Source of the DNA: a bacterium
GTDB taxonomy: Bacteria > Thermotogota > Thermotogae > Mesoaciditogales > Mesoaciditogaceae
NCBI GenBank assembly: GCA_021800445.1
Contig: JAJYYZ010000018.1
Span: 1 to 38,330, forward strand
DNA length: 38,330 nucleotides
Direction of reading: 5' to 3'
The first letter of the stretch is position 1. Every line of letters begins with the position of its first letter. The position numbers and the translations under genes were made by a program. Shown piece by piece: positions 16,532 through 24,889 of this stretch. Under the pieces are notes generated by a model, which worked only from the letters and a program-made list of their open reading frames with translations, did not search any database and was not told the DNA's origin.

Positions 16532-17779
16532 ATGAACATAAAGAAAGAAGAAATAAGCAAAGCTGTCAAGAAAGCAGTTGAGGAAGTTCAGATAGTCGAT
16601 CTCCATACCCACATCTTCGATTTAAGATTCAAAGATTTATTGTTATGGGGAATTGATGCGCTTTTGACTTACCATTATTTGATAGCCGAAGTTATGAGAT
16701 TGTCCGACATGCCTTACGATGAATTCTGGAAGATGAGCATTAAGGATCAATCCGATTTGATATGGAAAAAATTGTTCATCGAAAATTCGCCAGTAAGCGA
16801 AGCCACAAGAGGCGTTATAACTGTTTTGAAATCTGTCGGGCTCGATCCGTCGAAGCGGGATCTCGAAGGATACAGAAAATTCTTCGCATCTAAAAAGGTT
16901 AACGAATACATCGATCTGGTTTTCAAGACGACCCATATAAAATACGTCGTCATGACAAATGATCCTTTCGTCGAAGATGAAAGAAAAATCTGGATCAAAA
17001 ACGAAAAGGGAGATCCTAAGTTCAAAAGTGCTCTTCGAATAGATCCGCTCCTTGTGAAATGGTCATCTTCTTATCTTAAACTCAAAGAATGGGGATATGA
17101 TGTTGAAGAGAAGTTGACAGAAAAGACCTTTTCGGAGATCAAGAGATTTCTTGTCGACTGGATAGGGCAAATGAATCCCGTTTACATGGCCGCATCCATT
17201 TCACCTGAATTCAAAGTACCAACAGACAACGAAACTGCTTTGATAATAGAAAACGCCATTATTCCGGTGTCTTATGAGAAAGATGTGCCATTTGCTATGA
17301 TGATAGGCGCCAAAAAACTCACAAATCCTCAATTGAAACTTGCCGGAGATTCGGTCGGAAAGGCAGATATAAACACCGTTGAATATCTGGCGAGAATGTA
17401 CCCTCACAACAAATTTTTGCTAACGATGCTGTCTCGAGAAAATCAGCACGAACTCGTCGTTGCCGCCAGGAAGTTCAGAAACATCCATGTCTTCGGTTGC
17501 TGGTGGTTTTTGAACAATCCTTCCGTTGTCGATGAGATCACGCGCGAAAGGATGGAAATGTTGGGATTAAGTTTTACCCCTCAGCACTCCGACGCACGCG
17601 TGCTTGATCAACTCATATACAAATGGGATCATTCAAAGAAAGTCGTAGAGAAAGTTTTGACAGATAAATATTCGGATATTTCGGAAGATGGATGGGTCAT
17701 AACCGAAGAAGAGGTAAAAAGAGACGTCGAAAAACTCTTCGGCGGAGAATTCGAAGCGTTTTTGAAGAGAAGATTTTGA
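16532..17779 (+). CDS. Uronate isomerase-like amidohydrolase-fold enzyme
   Basis: This 415-residue protein is related to uronate isomerase (UxaC), which interconverts glucuronate/fructuronate and galacturonate/tagaturonate. Seen are the metal-binding HxH (DLHTHIF, H25 and H27), GCWWFLNNP (322-330), corresponding to the GWWF signature of UxaC, and the aspartate D354 in HSDAR, matching the TDSRS motif. It is somewhat shorter and clearly divergent from the 450-470-residue enzymes, so a different uronate or ketouronate substrate is possible. The start ATG 16532 follows TTTGGAGGCG; an upstream in-frame TTG lacks a ribosome site. It is the first gene of the long operon and overlaps the DeoR gene by one base. 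Two glucuronidase genes downstream support uronic acid metabolism. Confidence 0.82.
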   Translation: MNIKKEEISKAVKKAVEEVQIVDLHTHIFDLRFKDLLLWGIDALLTYHYLIAEVMRLSDMPYDEFWKMSIKDQSDLIWKKLFIENSPVSEATRGVITVLKSVGLDPSKRDLEGYRKFFASKKVNEYIDLVFKTTHIKYVVMTNDPFVEDERKIWIKNEKGDPKFKSALRIDPLLVKWSSSYLKLKEWGYDVEEKLTEKTFSEIKRFLVDWIGQMNPVYMAASISPEFKVPTDNETALIIENAIIPVSYEKDVPFAMMIGAKKLTNPQLKLAGDSVGKADINTVEYLARMYPHNKFLLTMLSRENQHELVVAARKFRNIHVFGCWWFLNNPSVVDEITRERMEMLGLSFTPQHSDARVLDQLIYKWDHSKKVVEKVLTDKYSDISEDGWVITEEEVKRDVEKLFGGEFEAFLKRRF

Positions 17780-18564
17780 TGTTAGAAGAAACACGAAGGG
17801 CAAAATTGATCGATCTTATAAAAGAAAAAGGCGAGATAACCGTAAACGAACTGTCACAAGCGCTCGGTGTAACGGGTACAACCATAAGAAAGGATCTTTC
17901 AGATCTTGAAAATCTTGGTGTGGTAGTTCGTACTCACGGAGGAGCATTGCTACCATCTCATACAAAAGTAGAGTGGAGTTTTATCCAAAAATCACAGCAG
18001 CATGTTGAAGAAAAGCATGCCATAGCAAAAAAAGCGCTTGAATTTGTAAAGCCAGGAGATAGCATAATTTTAGACAGCGGAACGACGACACTGGCGATGG
18101 CAAGAGAGATAAAGAGAATAAAATTGCTTCCATTGACGATCGTCACAAGCAATTTCTTCATAGCAACCGAACTTGTCGGCACGGGGATCGATCTCATAGT
18201 GCTCGGCGGGATTGTCAGAGAGAACAGTTTTTCTTTGATAGGCGCATTCGCGGAAGAGAACATAAAAAAGATATACGCGGACAAGGCCTTTGTCGGTGCG
18301 ACGGGCTTTTCGAAAGATGGATTCATGACCCCAAATATCAACGAGGCAAAGATAAAGTCTCTGATGATCTCACAATCGAGCGAATCTTTCGTTATCGTTG
18401 ATTCTTCAAAGTTTGAAAGACCATCATTTGCCATATACGCAACCTTCGATCAAATAGATCACGTCATAACCGATTGGAAAATACCGAATGAAGATAAATC
18501 GATACTCGTGAATGCGGGATTGGATTTGATCGTTGCGCAAAAGGAGGAAGAAAATGATTCTTAA
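17779..18564 (+). CDS. DeoR-family transcriptional regulator
   Basis: This 261-residue repressor of the DeoR/GlpR type has a winged helix-turn-helix at residues 5-60 (ITVNELSQALGVTGTTIRKD, then HGGA) and the sugar-phosphate-sensing DeoRC domain, with DSGTTTLAMA, GGIVRENSFSLIGAFAE and ADKAFVGATGF. Such regulators usually respond to a phosphorylated intermediate of the pathway they control, here probably a phosphorylated keto-sugar or ketouronate. ATG 17779 overlaps the preceding stop (TGATG). Its last 11 bases overlap the next gene. The likely target is the operon it sits in, through the tandem repeats at 16495-16524. Confidence 0.93.
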   Translation: MLEETRRAKLIDLIKEKGEITVNELSQALGVTGTTIRKDLSDLENLGVVVRTHGGALLPSHTKVEWSFIQKSQQHVEEKHAIAKKALEFVKPGDSIILDSGTTTLAMAREIKRIKLLPLTIVTSNFFIATELVGTGIDLIVLGGIVRENSFSLIGAFAEENIKKIYADKAFVGATGFSKDGFMTPNINEAKIKSLMISQSSESFVIVDSSKFERPSFAIYATFDQIDHVITDWKIPNEDKSILVNAGLDLIVAQKEEENDS

Positions 18565-20683
18565 AGATAACCTTATGACAGTTGTCCAGCCGATGGCCTT
18601 TACTGGACGACAGAACACGAATTCCATGCAAAGGGGAGAGCCGAGCGAAAAATACCTGATGGAATCGCTCAAAACAATTGCCTCAGATAATTACTTCGGC
18701 GGAATAGAGATAACGCGCATAAAAGATCCTGTTTTGAGAAAGAAAGCGATGGATTTTCTCAAAACGACAAAACTTCACATCTTCTTCGGAGCCCAATTTG
18801 TCCAATCTTTGAACGAAGAAGGATACGCTCTGACAGATATATCCTCGATAAATGAACTTGACAGGGTAAACGGAGTAAATCGTCTCAAAGGTTTGATCGA
18901 TCAGGCGTACGAATTCAACGCTGAAGGATTTACCTTCAGGTCGGGACGCGATTCCGGAATAGAACTGCGCGAGACGGCAAAACTTTCTTTGGTAAGATCC
19001 ATTCACGAACTTTGTGAATATTCAGATAACGTGGCAAAGAAACTTAAAAGAAAGCCGATGAAATTGATCCTCGTCATGTTTGACAGAATAAACGATCCCC
19101 GAGGACGCTTTCACGATCAGTTAATAGGACCCACCCTTGAGGCAATAGAGATAGCAAGACGCGCAAGAGACGAGTACCACCATAATGAATTCGGACTTCT
19201 GTACGATCTTACCCACATGCTGCTCATAAAAAACACGAAATCGATAATCGATCACATAAATTTAGAGATCACATCGGGTGATGAAACTAAAAAATACGAT
19301 AATCTGGTAAAATCGGAAGATGTTGAAGAGCCTGAATTCGCCGAGGTTTTACAATATCTCAAGCCTTACCTTTTCCATGTTCACATAGGAAATTGCGTGC
19401 TCGATCCCAACGATCCGAATTACGGAGACGCGCACATATCATTTGCATATCCGAACGGGGCCATAAAGTTAAGAGAGGTCGCCGATTTCGTCAAAGCGCT
19501 TCACGAGATGGATTACACAGGACCGATCGGATTCGAAGTCATGCCGCGCGGTCGCGAAGGCAGCGTACCCGTGTTGCAGCATTCCAAATCATTCTACGAC
19601 GATGCCCGAACGTGGCAGGATGTGATTTACAGCGCCGGCAAGTACAGATTCGTAACGCGCGATTACTTTCCGGAATGGGCCTTCTACAAATTAACAGATC
19701 TGAGAGTTAAAAATCCCGAAATAATAGAAGAGACCCTTAAGGCGAGAAAGAGAAGAAGATCCCTGACCGAAGACGGTTACCTTGTCATCCTCGCAGCGGA
19801 TCATCCCGCCAGACGGGTTACCGGCGTGGGAGATAACCCCACTTTAATAGGTGACAGGCTCGAATATCTCGGGAGGATTGTAAGAGTTTTAACATACGGA
19901 TACGTTGACGGCGTCATGGCCACACCCGATTTGATAGACGAATTGTCAATGATAGATTACCTTTACAAAAAATCCGGAAGAAAGAGTTTCTTGGATAACA
20001 AAATAATAATGGGCAGCATGAACAGATCGGGCCTTGCAGGAATTGAATACGAGATGGAAGACGTCATAACATCTTACTGGCCGAAAGATCTCGTGAGATT
20101 CAACCTTGATGCCGGAAAGTTACTCTTCAGACTCGACACCGGAAAATACTCGAGATGGTCTTTGAAAACACTCGAAGAGTGCGCGGCGGCCGTCAGAGAA
20201 TGCAACGAACTAGGCCTTCCTATCTTTTTAGAGCCGTTGCCCGTGACAAGAAAGGATGAGAATTCATCGTACGAGGTCATAGCAGATGCGAATGAACTGA
20301 TCAAAATCGTCGGAGTCGTTTCGGCGATAGGAGGAAGCAGCGCCAAGATGTGGATAAAGATTCCTTACGTTCCTAACTTCGAAAGAGTCGCGAGATCGAC
20401 GACATTGCCAATACTTATCCTCGGCGGAGAGTCCAAAGAAGATCCGACCTACACGATGGAAAACCTCTCGAAGGCACTCGAGAGTGGTCCGAATGTAAGA
20501 GGTGCTCTTGTCGGACGAAACGTGCTCTTTCCGGGCGACGACGATCCTGCGGCTGTATCTTACGGAGTCTTCAGAACCGTCCATGACGGGCTGAGTGCGG
20601 CGGAGGCTTTGGAAGATTTGATAAAACGCAGAAATGATAATTTTGACGAATTGAAAAAAGTATTCGAAGAGACTTTAGAATGA
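18554..20683 (+). CDS. Sugar isomerase/epimerase-aldolase fusion
   Basis: This 709-residue cytoplasmic protein has two TIM-barrel domains. Residues 1 to about 375 resemble xylose-isomerase-like sugar isomerases/epimerases; likely metal ligands are D219 (LYDLTH), H276 and H278 (FHVHIGN) and E328 (GFEVMPRG). Residues about 400-700 resemble the DeoC/FbaB-type aldolase group represented by Cgl0159 of Corynebacterium inositol catabolism: YLVILAADHPARR (409-421), DGVMATPDLID, GSMNRSGLAG, a candidate Schiff-base lysine K602 in MWIKIPYV, and LGGES. Fusing the isomerase and aldolase suggests consecutive steps on one keto-sugar. ATG 18554 follows AAGGAGGAAGAAA. The gene overlaps deoR by 11 bases and is coupled to the PPC gene. 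The substrate is not determined by sequence. Confidence 0.82.
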   Translation: MILKDNLMTVVQPMAFTGRQNTNSMQRGEPSEKYLMESLKTIASDNYFGGIEITRIKDPVLRKKAMDFLKTTKLHIFFGAQFVQSLNEEGYALTDISSINELDRVNGVNRLKGLIDQAYEFNAEGFTFRSGRDSGIELRETAKLSLVRSIHELCEYSDNVAKKLKRKPMKLILVMFDRINDPRGRFHDQLIGPTLEAIEIARRARDEYHHNEFGLLYDLTHMLLIKNTKSIIDHINLEITSGDETKKYDNLVKSEDVEEPEFAEVLQYLKPYLFHVHIGNCVLDPNDPNYGDAHISFAYPNGAIKLREVADFVKALHEMDYTGPIGFEVMPRGREGSVPVLQHSKSFYDDARTWQDVIYSAGKYRFVTRDYFPEWAFYKLTDLRVKNPEIIEETLKARKRRRSLTEDGYLVILAADHPARRVTGVGDNPTLIGDRLEYLGRIVRVLTYGYVDGVMATPDLIDELSMIDYLYKKSGRKSFLDNKIIMGSMNRSGLAGIEYEMEDVITSYWPKDLVRFNLDAGKLLFRLDTGKYSRWSLKTLEECAAAVRECNELGLPIFLEPLPVTRKDENSSYEVIADANELIKIVGVVSAIGGSSAKMWIKIPYVPNFERVARSTTLPILILGGESKEDPTYTMENLSKALESGPNVRGALVGRNVLFPGDDDPAAVSYGVFRTVHDGLSAAEALEDLIKRRNDNFDELKKVFEETLE

Positions 20684-20693
20684 GGTGATTGAG

Positions 20694-21128
20694 ATGATAT
20701 TCGACATGAAAGAGGAAAATTTGATCTTCGTGAGATTTGACACGAACGATGATTTTTTTGAGTCTTTGTATTCGGTCGTAGAAAAGTATTCGATGAACGC
20801 CGGTGTTATTTTTTCCGGAATGGGCATGCTAAAAGATTTTGAAATAGGATGGTTCAACATGGAAAAGGATCAATACGAAAAGATAAAGATAGACACGCCC
20901 CACGAACTTGTAGCATTGACCGGAAATATAGCAAGAAAGGATGGAAAGCCCTTTGCCCATATTCACGTTGCCTTCGCAGGGCCCGACAAAAAACTTGTCG
21001 GCGGTCATCTGTTTTCCGCGAAAGTAAACATAACAAACGAGATCTTCATCTACAAGATAGATTCAATGAAATTCGAAAGGGTCGCATATGGATCATTTAA
21101 CAGACTGGAAGGAAAGTATTTTAAATAA
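20694..21128 (+). CDS. PPC/DUF296-domain protein
   Basis: This 144-residue protein is a single PPC (plant and prokaryote conserved, DUF296) domain. The characteristic histidine motif is visible in FAHIHVAFAGPDKKLVGGHL; the histidines probably bind a metal in the usual trimer. The biochemical role of bacterial members is not known. ATG 20694 follows GAGGTGATTG, 10 bases after the fusion gene, so it is co-translated with the uronate genes. Its place next to the isomerase-aldolase makes an accessory metabolic role, such as a lyase or carrier, more likely than DNA binding (inference). Confidence 0.88.
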   Translation: MIFDMKEENLIFVRFDTNDDFFESLYSVVEKYSMNAGVIFSGMGMLKDFEIGWFNMEKDQYEKIKIDTPHELVALTGNIARKDGKPFAHIHVAFAGPDKKLVGGHLFSAKVNITNEIFIYKIDSMKFERVAYGSFNRLEGKYFK

Positions 21129-21161
21129 CCCGAAGGGGTAATTTCTAAGGAGGTGTTTGTT

Positions 21162-22469
21162 GTGAAAAAAGTATTTGTAATTTTAACGCTTTTGTTGATC
21201 AGTGTCATGACCATTTCATTCGCTCAGCAAATAACGCTTACATTTGCCTATTTTACAGATGGCCCTGATCTTCCTGTCATTAAGTCTTTGATATCTCAAT
21301 ATGAACAATTACATTCGGACGTGAAGATCAATTTGCTGAACATTCCTTACAGTGATTATGCACAAAAACTTTCTACGATGATTCAAGGCGGAACACCGCC
21401 TGACATTGCAAGAGCAGGAGATATTATTCCATATCAAGATGTTGCTCTTAATATAGCACCTTACATACCATCCTATACTGGCGAAAGCGTTGAAAATTGG
21501 GTTCAAAATCACAGTGGATTTACATCTATGGAATATTGGTACAAAGAACGTGGTGAGATACTTGGTATTCCATGGGATGTCGGAGCGCATGCTCTTTTCT
21601 ACAACAAAGATGAGTTTGCAAAAGCGGGAATCACAGCCCCATCAACGATTCCATGGACATGGAATCAATGGGAAGATGCCATGAATAAAATTGTTAGCAG
21701 TGAGGCAGCAAAATATGCTCTTACTTATGAAAAGACATCTTATAGATGGTCAAATTTGCTTTATCAGGCCGGAGGACAAATATGGAATGATAAGGATCAA
21801 TGCGTTATAAACAATGCTGAAGGTGTTCATGCTCTATCTTTTTTTGTCTCTCTCTTCAAAAATAATCTAATCCCTGAATCGGTATGGGTTGGCAATACGC
21901 CAGCTTTCAGTTACTTCCAGAATGGTTTAGCGGCTATGTTCTATTCCGGAACATGGATGATTCCTGAATTGATGCAAAAAGGAAGCGTTAACTTCAACTG
22001 GGGAGTTATGCCCTTGCCTGTCGATAAAGTTAACGCTGTCATGACAGGGCCAAAGGTAATTTTAGGATTTAAAAGCACAAAGTATCCACAACAAGTTGCT
22101 GATTTCATGCTCTGGTTAACTTCTAAGCCAATTTTAACAGAATGGTGTCAAAAGTTGGGAGCAATCCCTGCCAATCACGCGTTACTTGAAAAAGGAGTAG
22201 ATTACGGTAATCCAGAATTAAACTCTGTAATGGAAATAATTCTCAAAGATCTGAATGAAGGCACAAAACCTTCCGGGAACTGGCCTGCTAATTTTGAAAG
22301 GGACTGGATAGTTGGTAATACCGCCATAATAACCCAAACATATTACCCAAGACTTGTTCAAGATATTGTGAACGCAATCTCTGGGACGATGACTCCTCAA
22401 CAGGCACTTAATGATGTTTCAAAATATTTCAATGAACAAATGGCTAGTTTGAAATCTTCTTCCAAATGA
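21162..22469 (+). CDS. Sugar ABC transporter substrate-binding protein (family 1)
   Basis: This 435-residue exported protein has a signal peptide (about 1-22, cut after SFA). The mature part is a family-1 (MalE-like) carbohydrate-binding protein: LTFAYFTDGPDLPVIKSLIS, IQGGTPPDIARAGD, and YNKDEFAKAGI, the usual hinge-region segment. There is no lipobox cysteine. GTG 21162 is preceded by TAAGGAGGTGTTTGTT. The gene and the five after it are much more AT-rich than the genes on either side. It is followed by a strong hairpin (22474-22499) and then two permease genes; no ATPase gene is present, so a shared MsmX-like ATPase is needed. The likely cargo is an oligosaccharide handled by the downstream deacetylase and glycosidases. 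Confidence 0.93.
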   Translation: MKKVFVILTLLLISVMTISFAQQITLTFAYFTDGPDLPVIKSLISQYEQLHSDVKINLLNIPYSDYAQKLSTMIQGGTPPDIARAGDIIPYQDVALNIAPYIPSYTGESVENWVQNHSGFTSMEYWYKERGEILGIPWDVGAHALFYNKDEFAKAGITAPSTIPWTWNQWEDAMNKIVSSEAAKYALTYEKTSYRWSNLLYQAGGQIWNDKDQCVINNAEGVHALSFFVSLFKNNLIPESVWVGNTPAFSYFQNGLAAMFYSGTWMIPELMQKGSVNFNWGVMPLPVDKVNAVMTGPKVILGFKSTKYPQQVADFMLWLTSKPILTEWCQKLGAIPANHALLEKGVDYGNPELNSVMEIILKDLNEGTKPSGNWPANFERDWIVGNTAIITQTYYPRLVQDIVNAISGTMTPQQALNDVSKYFNEQMASLKSSSK

Positions 22470-22473
22470 AATT

Positions 22474-22499
22474 CTCCGGCAGCCAATTGGCTGCCGGAG
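22474..22499. promoter_or_regulatory. Perfect 26-base palindrome (intercistronic hairpin)
   Basis: CTCCGGCAGCCAATTGGCTG plus CCGGAG forms an 11-base GC-rich stem with an AATT loop directly after the binding-protein stop codon. There is no T-run, and the next ribosome site (GTAGGAGG) follows at once. Hairpins in this place protect or partly stop the mRNA so that binding protein exceeds permease, as in malE-malF. Confidence 0.75.
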
Positions 22500-22519
22500 T
22501 GTAGGAGGTTTAATCATTG

Positions 22520-23392
22520 ATGAAAACGAAAAAATTTATTCCATACATATTCATAGCACCGGCATTCTCAATTTTTTTGATATTCATAATATACCCAGGA
22601 ATATTAGGTTTTATAGTTTCTATGTATAAAACTTCTTATTCATTTGGCCCCAGTACATTTGTTGGCTTCAATAATTATTTTTCTGTCTTCAAATCACCTA
22701 ATTTTTTAGAAGCATTGGGAAGGACTTTTTTATTCAGTGCGCTTGAAATTCCAACGATATATTTTATTTCTTTAGGACTTGCCCTGCTAATGACCTCTCC
22801 AAGTGTTAAAGCAAAATCTGTTTTGAGAGTGTTTTTCTTCCTGCCAAGCGTTCTTTCGGGAGTTATAACTGCTTTGATTTGGGATTGGATGCTGAATTAT
22901 GATTTTGGATTCATAAATAATCTTTTTACAATTTTGGGTCTAAAAAATATTCCATTTCTTTTAAATCCAACGTATGCTTTTATATCTCTTGCTTTGATAA
23001 TGTCTTGGGCTGCTTCAGGATTTTTTATGGTGATATTCATTGCAGGAATTCAATCCATTCCTGTCGAACTTTACGAAGCGGCAGAAATAGATGGAGCCAC
23101 TACTTTCAAAAAATTTTCATCTATAACCTTGCCTATGTTAAGGCCTACATCTATTCTGGTCGTAATACTTTCGACAATACAAAGCATGCAACTTTTTGAT
23201 ATACCGTTCGTTTTAACAGGGGGTGGACCTGGAGAATCTACCACATTTGCTGTTGAAAAAGTGTACAATACAGCTTTCATAAACCTTAACATGGGACTGG
23301 CATCATCTATGTCTTTTGTTTTGTTTTTGATATTCCTGGCGATTGGATTATTACAGTTTAAAATCTCGAGAGAGGGGCAATTTTGGGCATGA
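22520..23392 (+). CDS. Sugar ABC transporter permease, MalF-like
   Basis: This 290-residue inner-membrane permease has six predicted helices. The cytoplasmic EAA loop, which docks the ATPase, is ELYEAAEIDGATTFKKFSSI (about 186-205), then LPMLRP. It has the short form of MalF without the large periplasmic loop. I chose ATG 22520 after TAGGAGGTTT; a TTG three bases earlier is also possible. It overlaps the second permease gene by four bases. Confidence 0.93.
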   Translation: MKTKKFIPYIFIAPAFSIFLIFIIYPGILGFIVSMYKTSYSFGPSTFVGFNNYFSVFKSPNFLEALGRTFLFSALEIPTIYFISLGLALLMTSPSVKAKSVLRVFFFLPSVLSGVITALIWDWMLNYDFGFINNLFTILGLKNIPFLLNPTYAFISLALIMSWAASGFFMVIFIAGIQSIPVELYEAAEIDGATTFKKFSSITLPMLRPTSILVVILSTIQSMQLFDIPFVLTGGGPGESTTFAVEKVYNTAFINLNMGLASSMSFVLFLIFLAIGLLQFKISREGQFWA

Positions 23393-24204
23393 AATTATTC
23401 AAAAAATTTTTTCTAAATATTTTAACTTATGTTTTGTTAGTTGTTTTTTTCTTTCCAATATTTTGGTTAGTTTTATCATCTTTTCGACCGACCTATGATC
23501 TTTATGCCTATCCTCCAAAATTATTTTCAATGGATTTTACATTTGAAAATTATGTTAATTCATGGTCATCAAGTGATTTTCCACTTTATTTTCTTAATTC
23601 AACAATAGTTACAATCTCAGCAACTGCTCTGACAGTTATAATAAGCATGATGGCGGGATTTGCACTCGCAAAGTATAAATTTTTCGGAGGAAATGCTATT
23701 TTTTGGACGATTCTTGCGACACTTATGCTTCCTCTTCAAGTGATCATGATTCCAATTTTCATAATTTTAAAAGATTTTCATATGCTCAATTCTTACCTTG
23801 GACTTATAATACCTCCGGCCGCAACACCAACTGGCATTTTTATCGTAAGGCAATACCTTGTTTCGCTACCAAACGAACTTATTGAATTTGCCAGAATAGA
23901 TGGAGCTTCTGAATGGAAAATCTTTTGGTCTATAATATTGCCTCTTTCTACTCCTGTGATTGCAACTTTAACGATATTTTCCGTTATGTGGAGATGGAAT
24001 GATTTCTTATGGCCTTTAATAGTTATAAGCAACGAAAAATTGTATACGGTTCAATTGGCTCTTGGTATGTTTTCCGGTCAGCATACGATAAACTGGTCTG
24101 GTCTATTACCAATGACTGTTTTGTCTATGATTCCAATAGTCATAGTTTTTATTGCGTTTCAGCGCTTGTTCATTCGTGGTATATATGCCGGATCGGTAAA
24201 ATGA
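23389..24204 (+). CDS. Sugar ABC transporter permease, MalG-like
   Basis: This 271-residue partner permease has six helices and the EAA loop ELIEFARIDGASEWKIFWSI followed by LPLSTPVIAT. The C-terminus RLFIRGIYAGSVK is typical of MalG-like proteins. ATG 23389 overlaps the first permease stop (ATGA). The sequence is very AT-rich; 23401-23460 has only 9 G or C bases in 60. It is followed 12 bases later by the deacetylase gene. Confidence 0.94.
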   Translation: MKLFKKFFLNILTYVLLVVFFFPIFWLVLSSFRPTYDLYAYPPKLFSMDFTFENYVNSWSSSDFPLYFLNSTIVTISATALTVIISMMAGFALAKYKFFGGNAIFWTILATLMLPLQVIMIPIFIILKDFHMLNSYLGLIIPPAATPTGIFIVRQYLVSLPNELIEFARIDGASEWKIFWSIILPLSTPVIATLTIFSVMWRWNDFLWPLIVISNEKLYTVQLALGMFSGQHTINWSGLLPMTVLSMIPIVIVFIAFQRLFIRGIYAGSVK

Positions 24205-24216
24205 GGAGAGATAAAT

Positions 24217-24885
24217 ATGATTAAGGCAGATATAATTGCTATAAGCCCACATCCAGATGATGTAGAAATTGGATGTTCTGGATTTATACTAAAAGCCAAG
24301 AAAAATGGGTATAAATCAAAGATTGTCGTTGTCACAAATGGGCAATCAGGACTTTATGGAGAACCTGATGTAAGAAGAAAAGAAGCCATTCAATCGTCAA
24401 GAATTTTAACGGAGGAAGATCCTATTTTTTTGGATGAAAAAGATGGCTTTGTTGAAAATAATATAATCTTAAGAAAAAAGATATCAAATGTAATAAGAAT
24501 GTTTAAGCCACAAATAGTTATTTCGCCTTACATTAAAGATAAGCATCCCGATCACATCGCCGTTTCTTCTGCCGTAAGAAATTCCATCTTTTCTGCTCGA
24601 TCAAATATAAAAGAACTTGAAGATGAGGTTCATGATGTTCCAATTCATCTTGAGATGATAATAAATCCACTTTATTATGGTTTACCAGAGATCATTCTTG
24701 ATATTTCCGAAGTGTGGAATGAAAAAGAAAAAGTATTGTCAATTTATACTTCTCAAAAACCTATAATAGATTCTTACAAAAATTTCGAAAAAATCCTTTC
24801 ACACTCTTTTGGTTTACATCATTGTGAATTTTTAAGTGTCAGAAAATCTATTTTGAAAAATATAAATTCATTTTTTGAGAGGTAA
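24217..24885 (+). CDS. PIG-L/LmbE-family N-acetyl sugar deacetylase
   Basis: This 222-residue zinc-dependent deacetylase family member has the N-terminal metal motif SPHPDDVEIGCSG (10-22: H12, D14, D15), and the second metal part KHPDHIAVS is near residue 108. Characterised relatives remove the acetyl group from N-acetylglucosamine units, for example diacetylchitobiose deacetylase in the chitin pathway of Thermococcales. In this operon it suggests that the imported oligosaccharide contains an N-acetyl-amino sugar. ATG 24217 follows GAGGAGAG. Five bases separate its stop from the next start, with that gene's ribosome site inside this one. Confidence 0.87.
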   Translation: MIKADIIAISPHPDDVEIGCSGFILKAKKNGYKSKIVVVTNGQSGLYGEPDVRRKEAIQSSRILTEEDPIFLDEKDGFVENNIILRKKISNVIRMFKPQIVISPYIKDKHPDHIAVSSAVRNSIFSARSNIKELEDEVHDVPIHLEMIINPLYYGLPEIILDISEVWNEKEKVLSIYTSQKPIIDSYKNFEKILSHSFGLHHCEFLSVRKSILKNINSFFER

Positions 24886-24889
24886 AAAT

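Noticed and set aside
21129-21140. CCCGAAGGGG hairpin before the binding-protein gene as terminator
   Set aside because: The stem is three to four bases and lacks a T-run, too weak to call.
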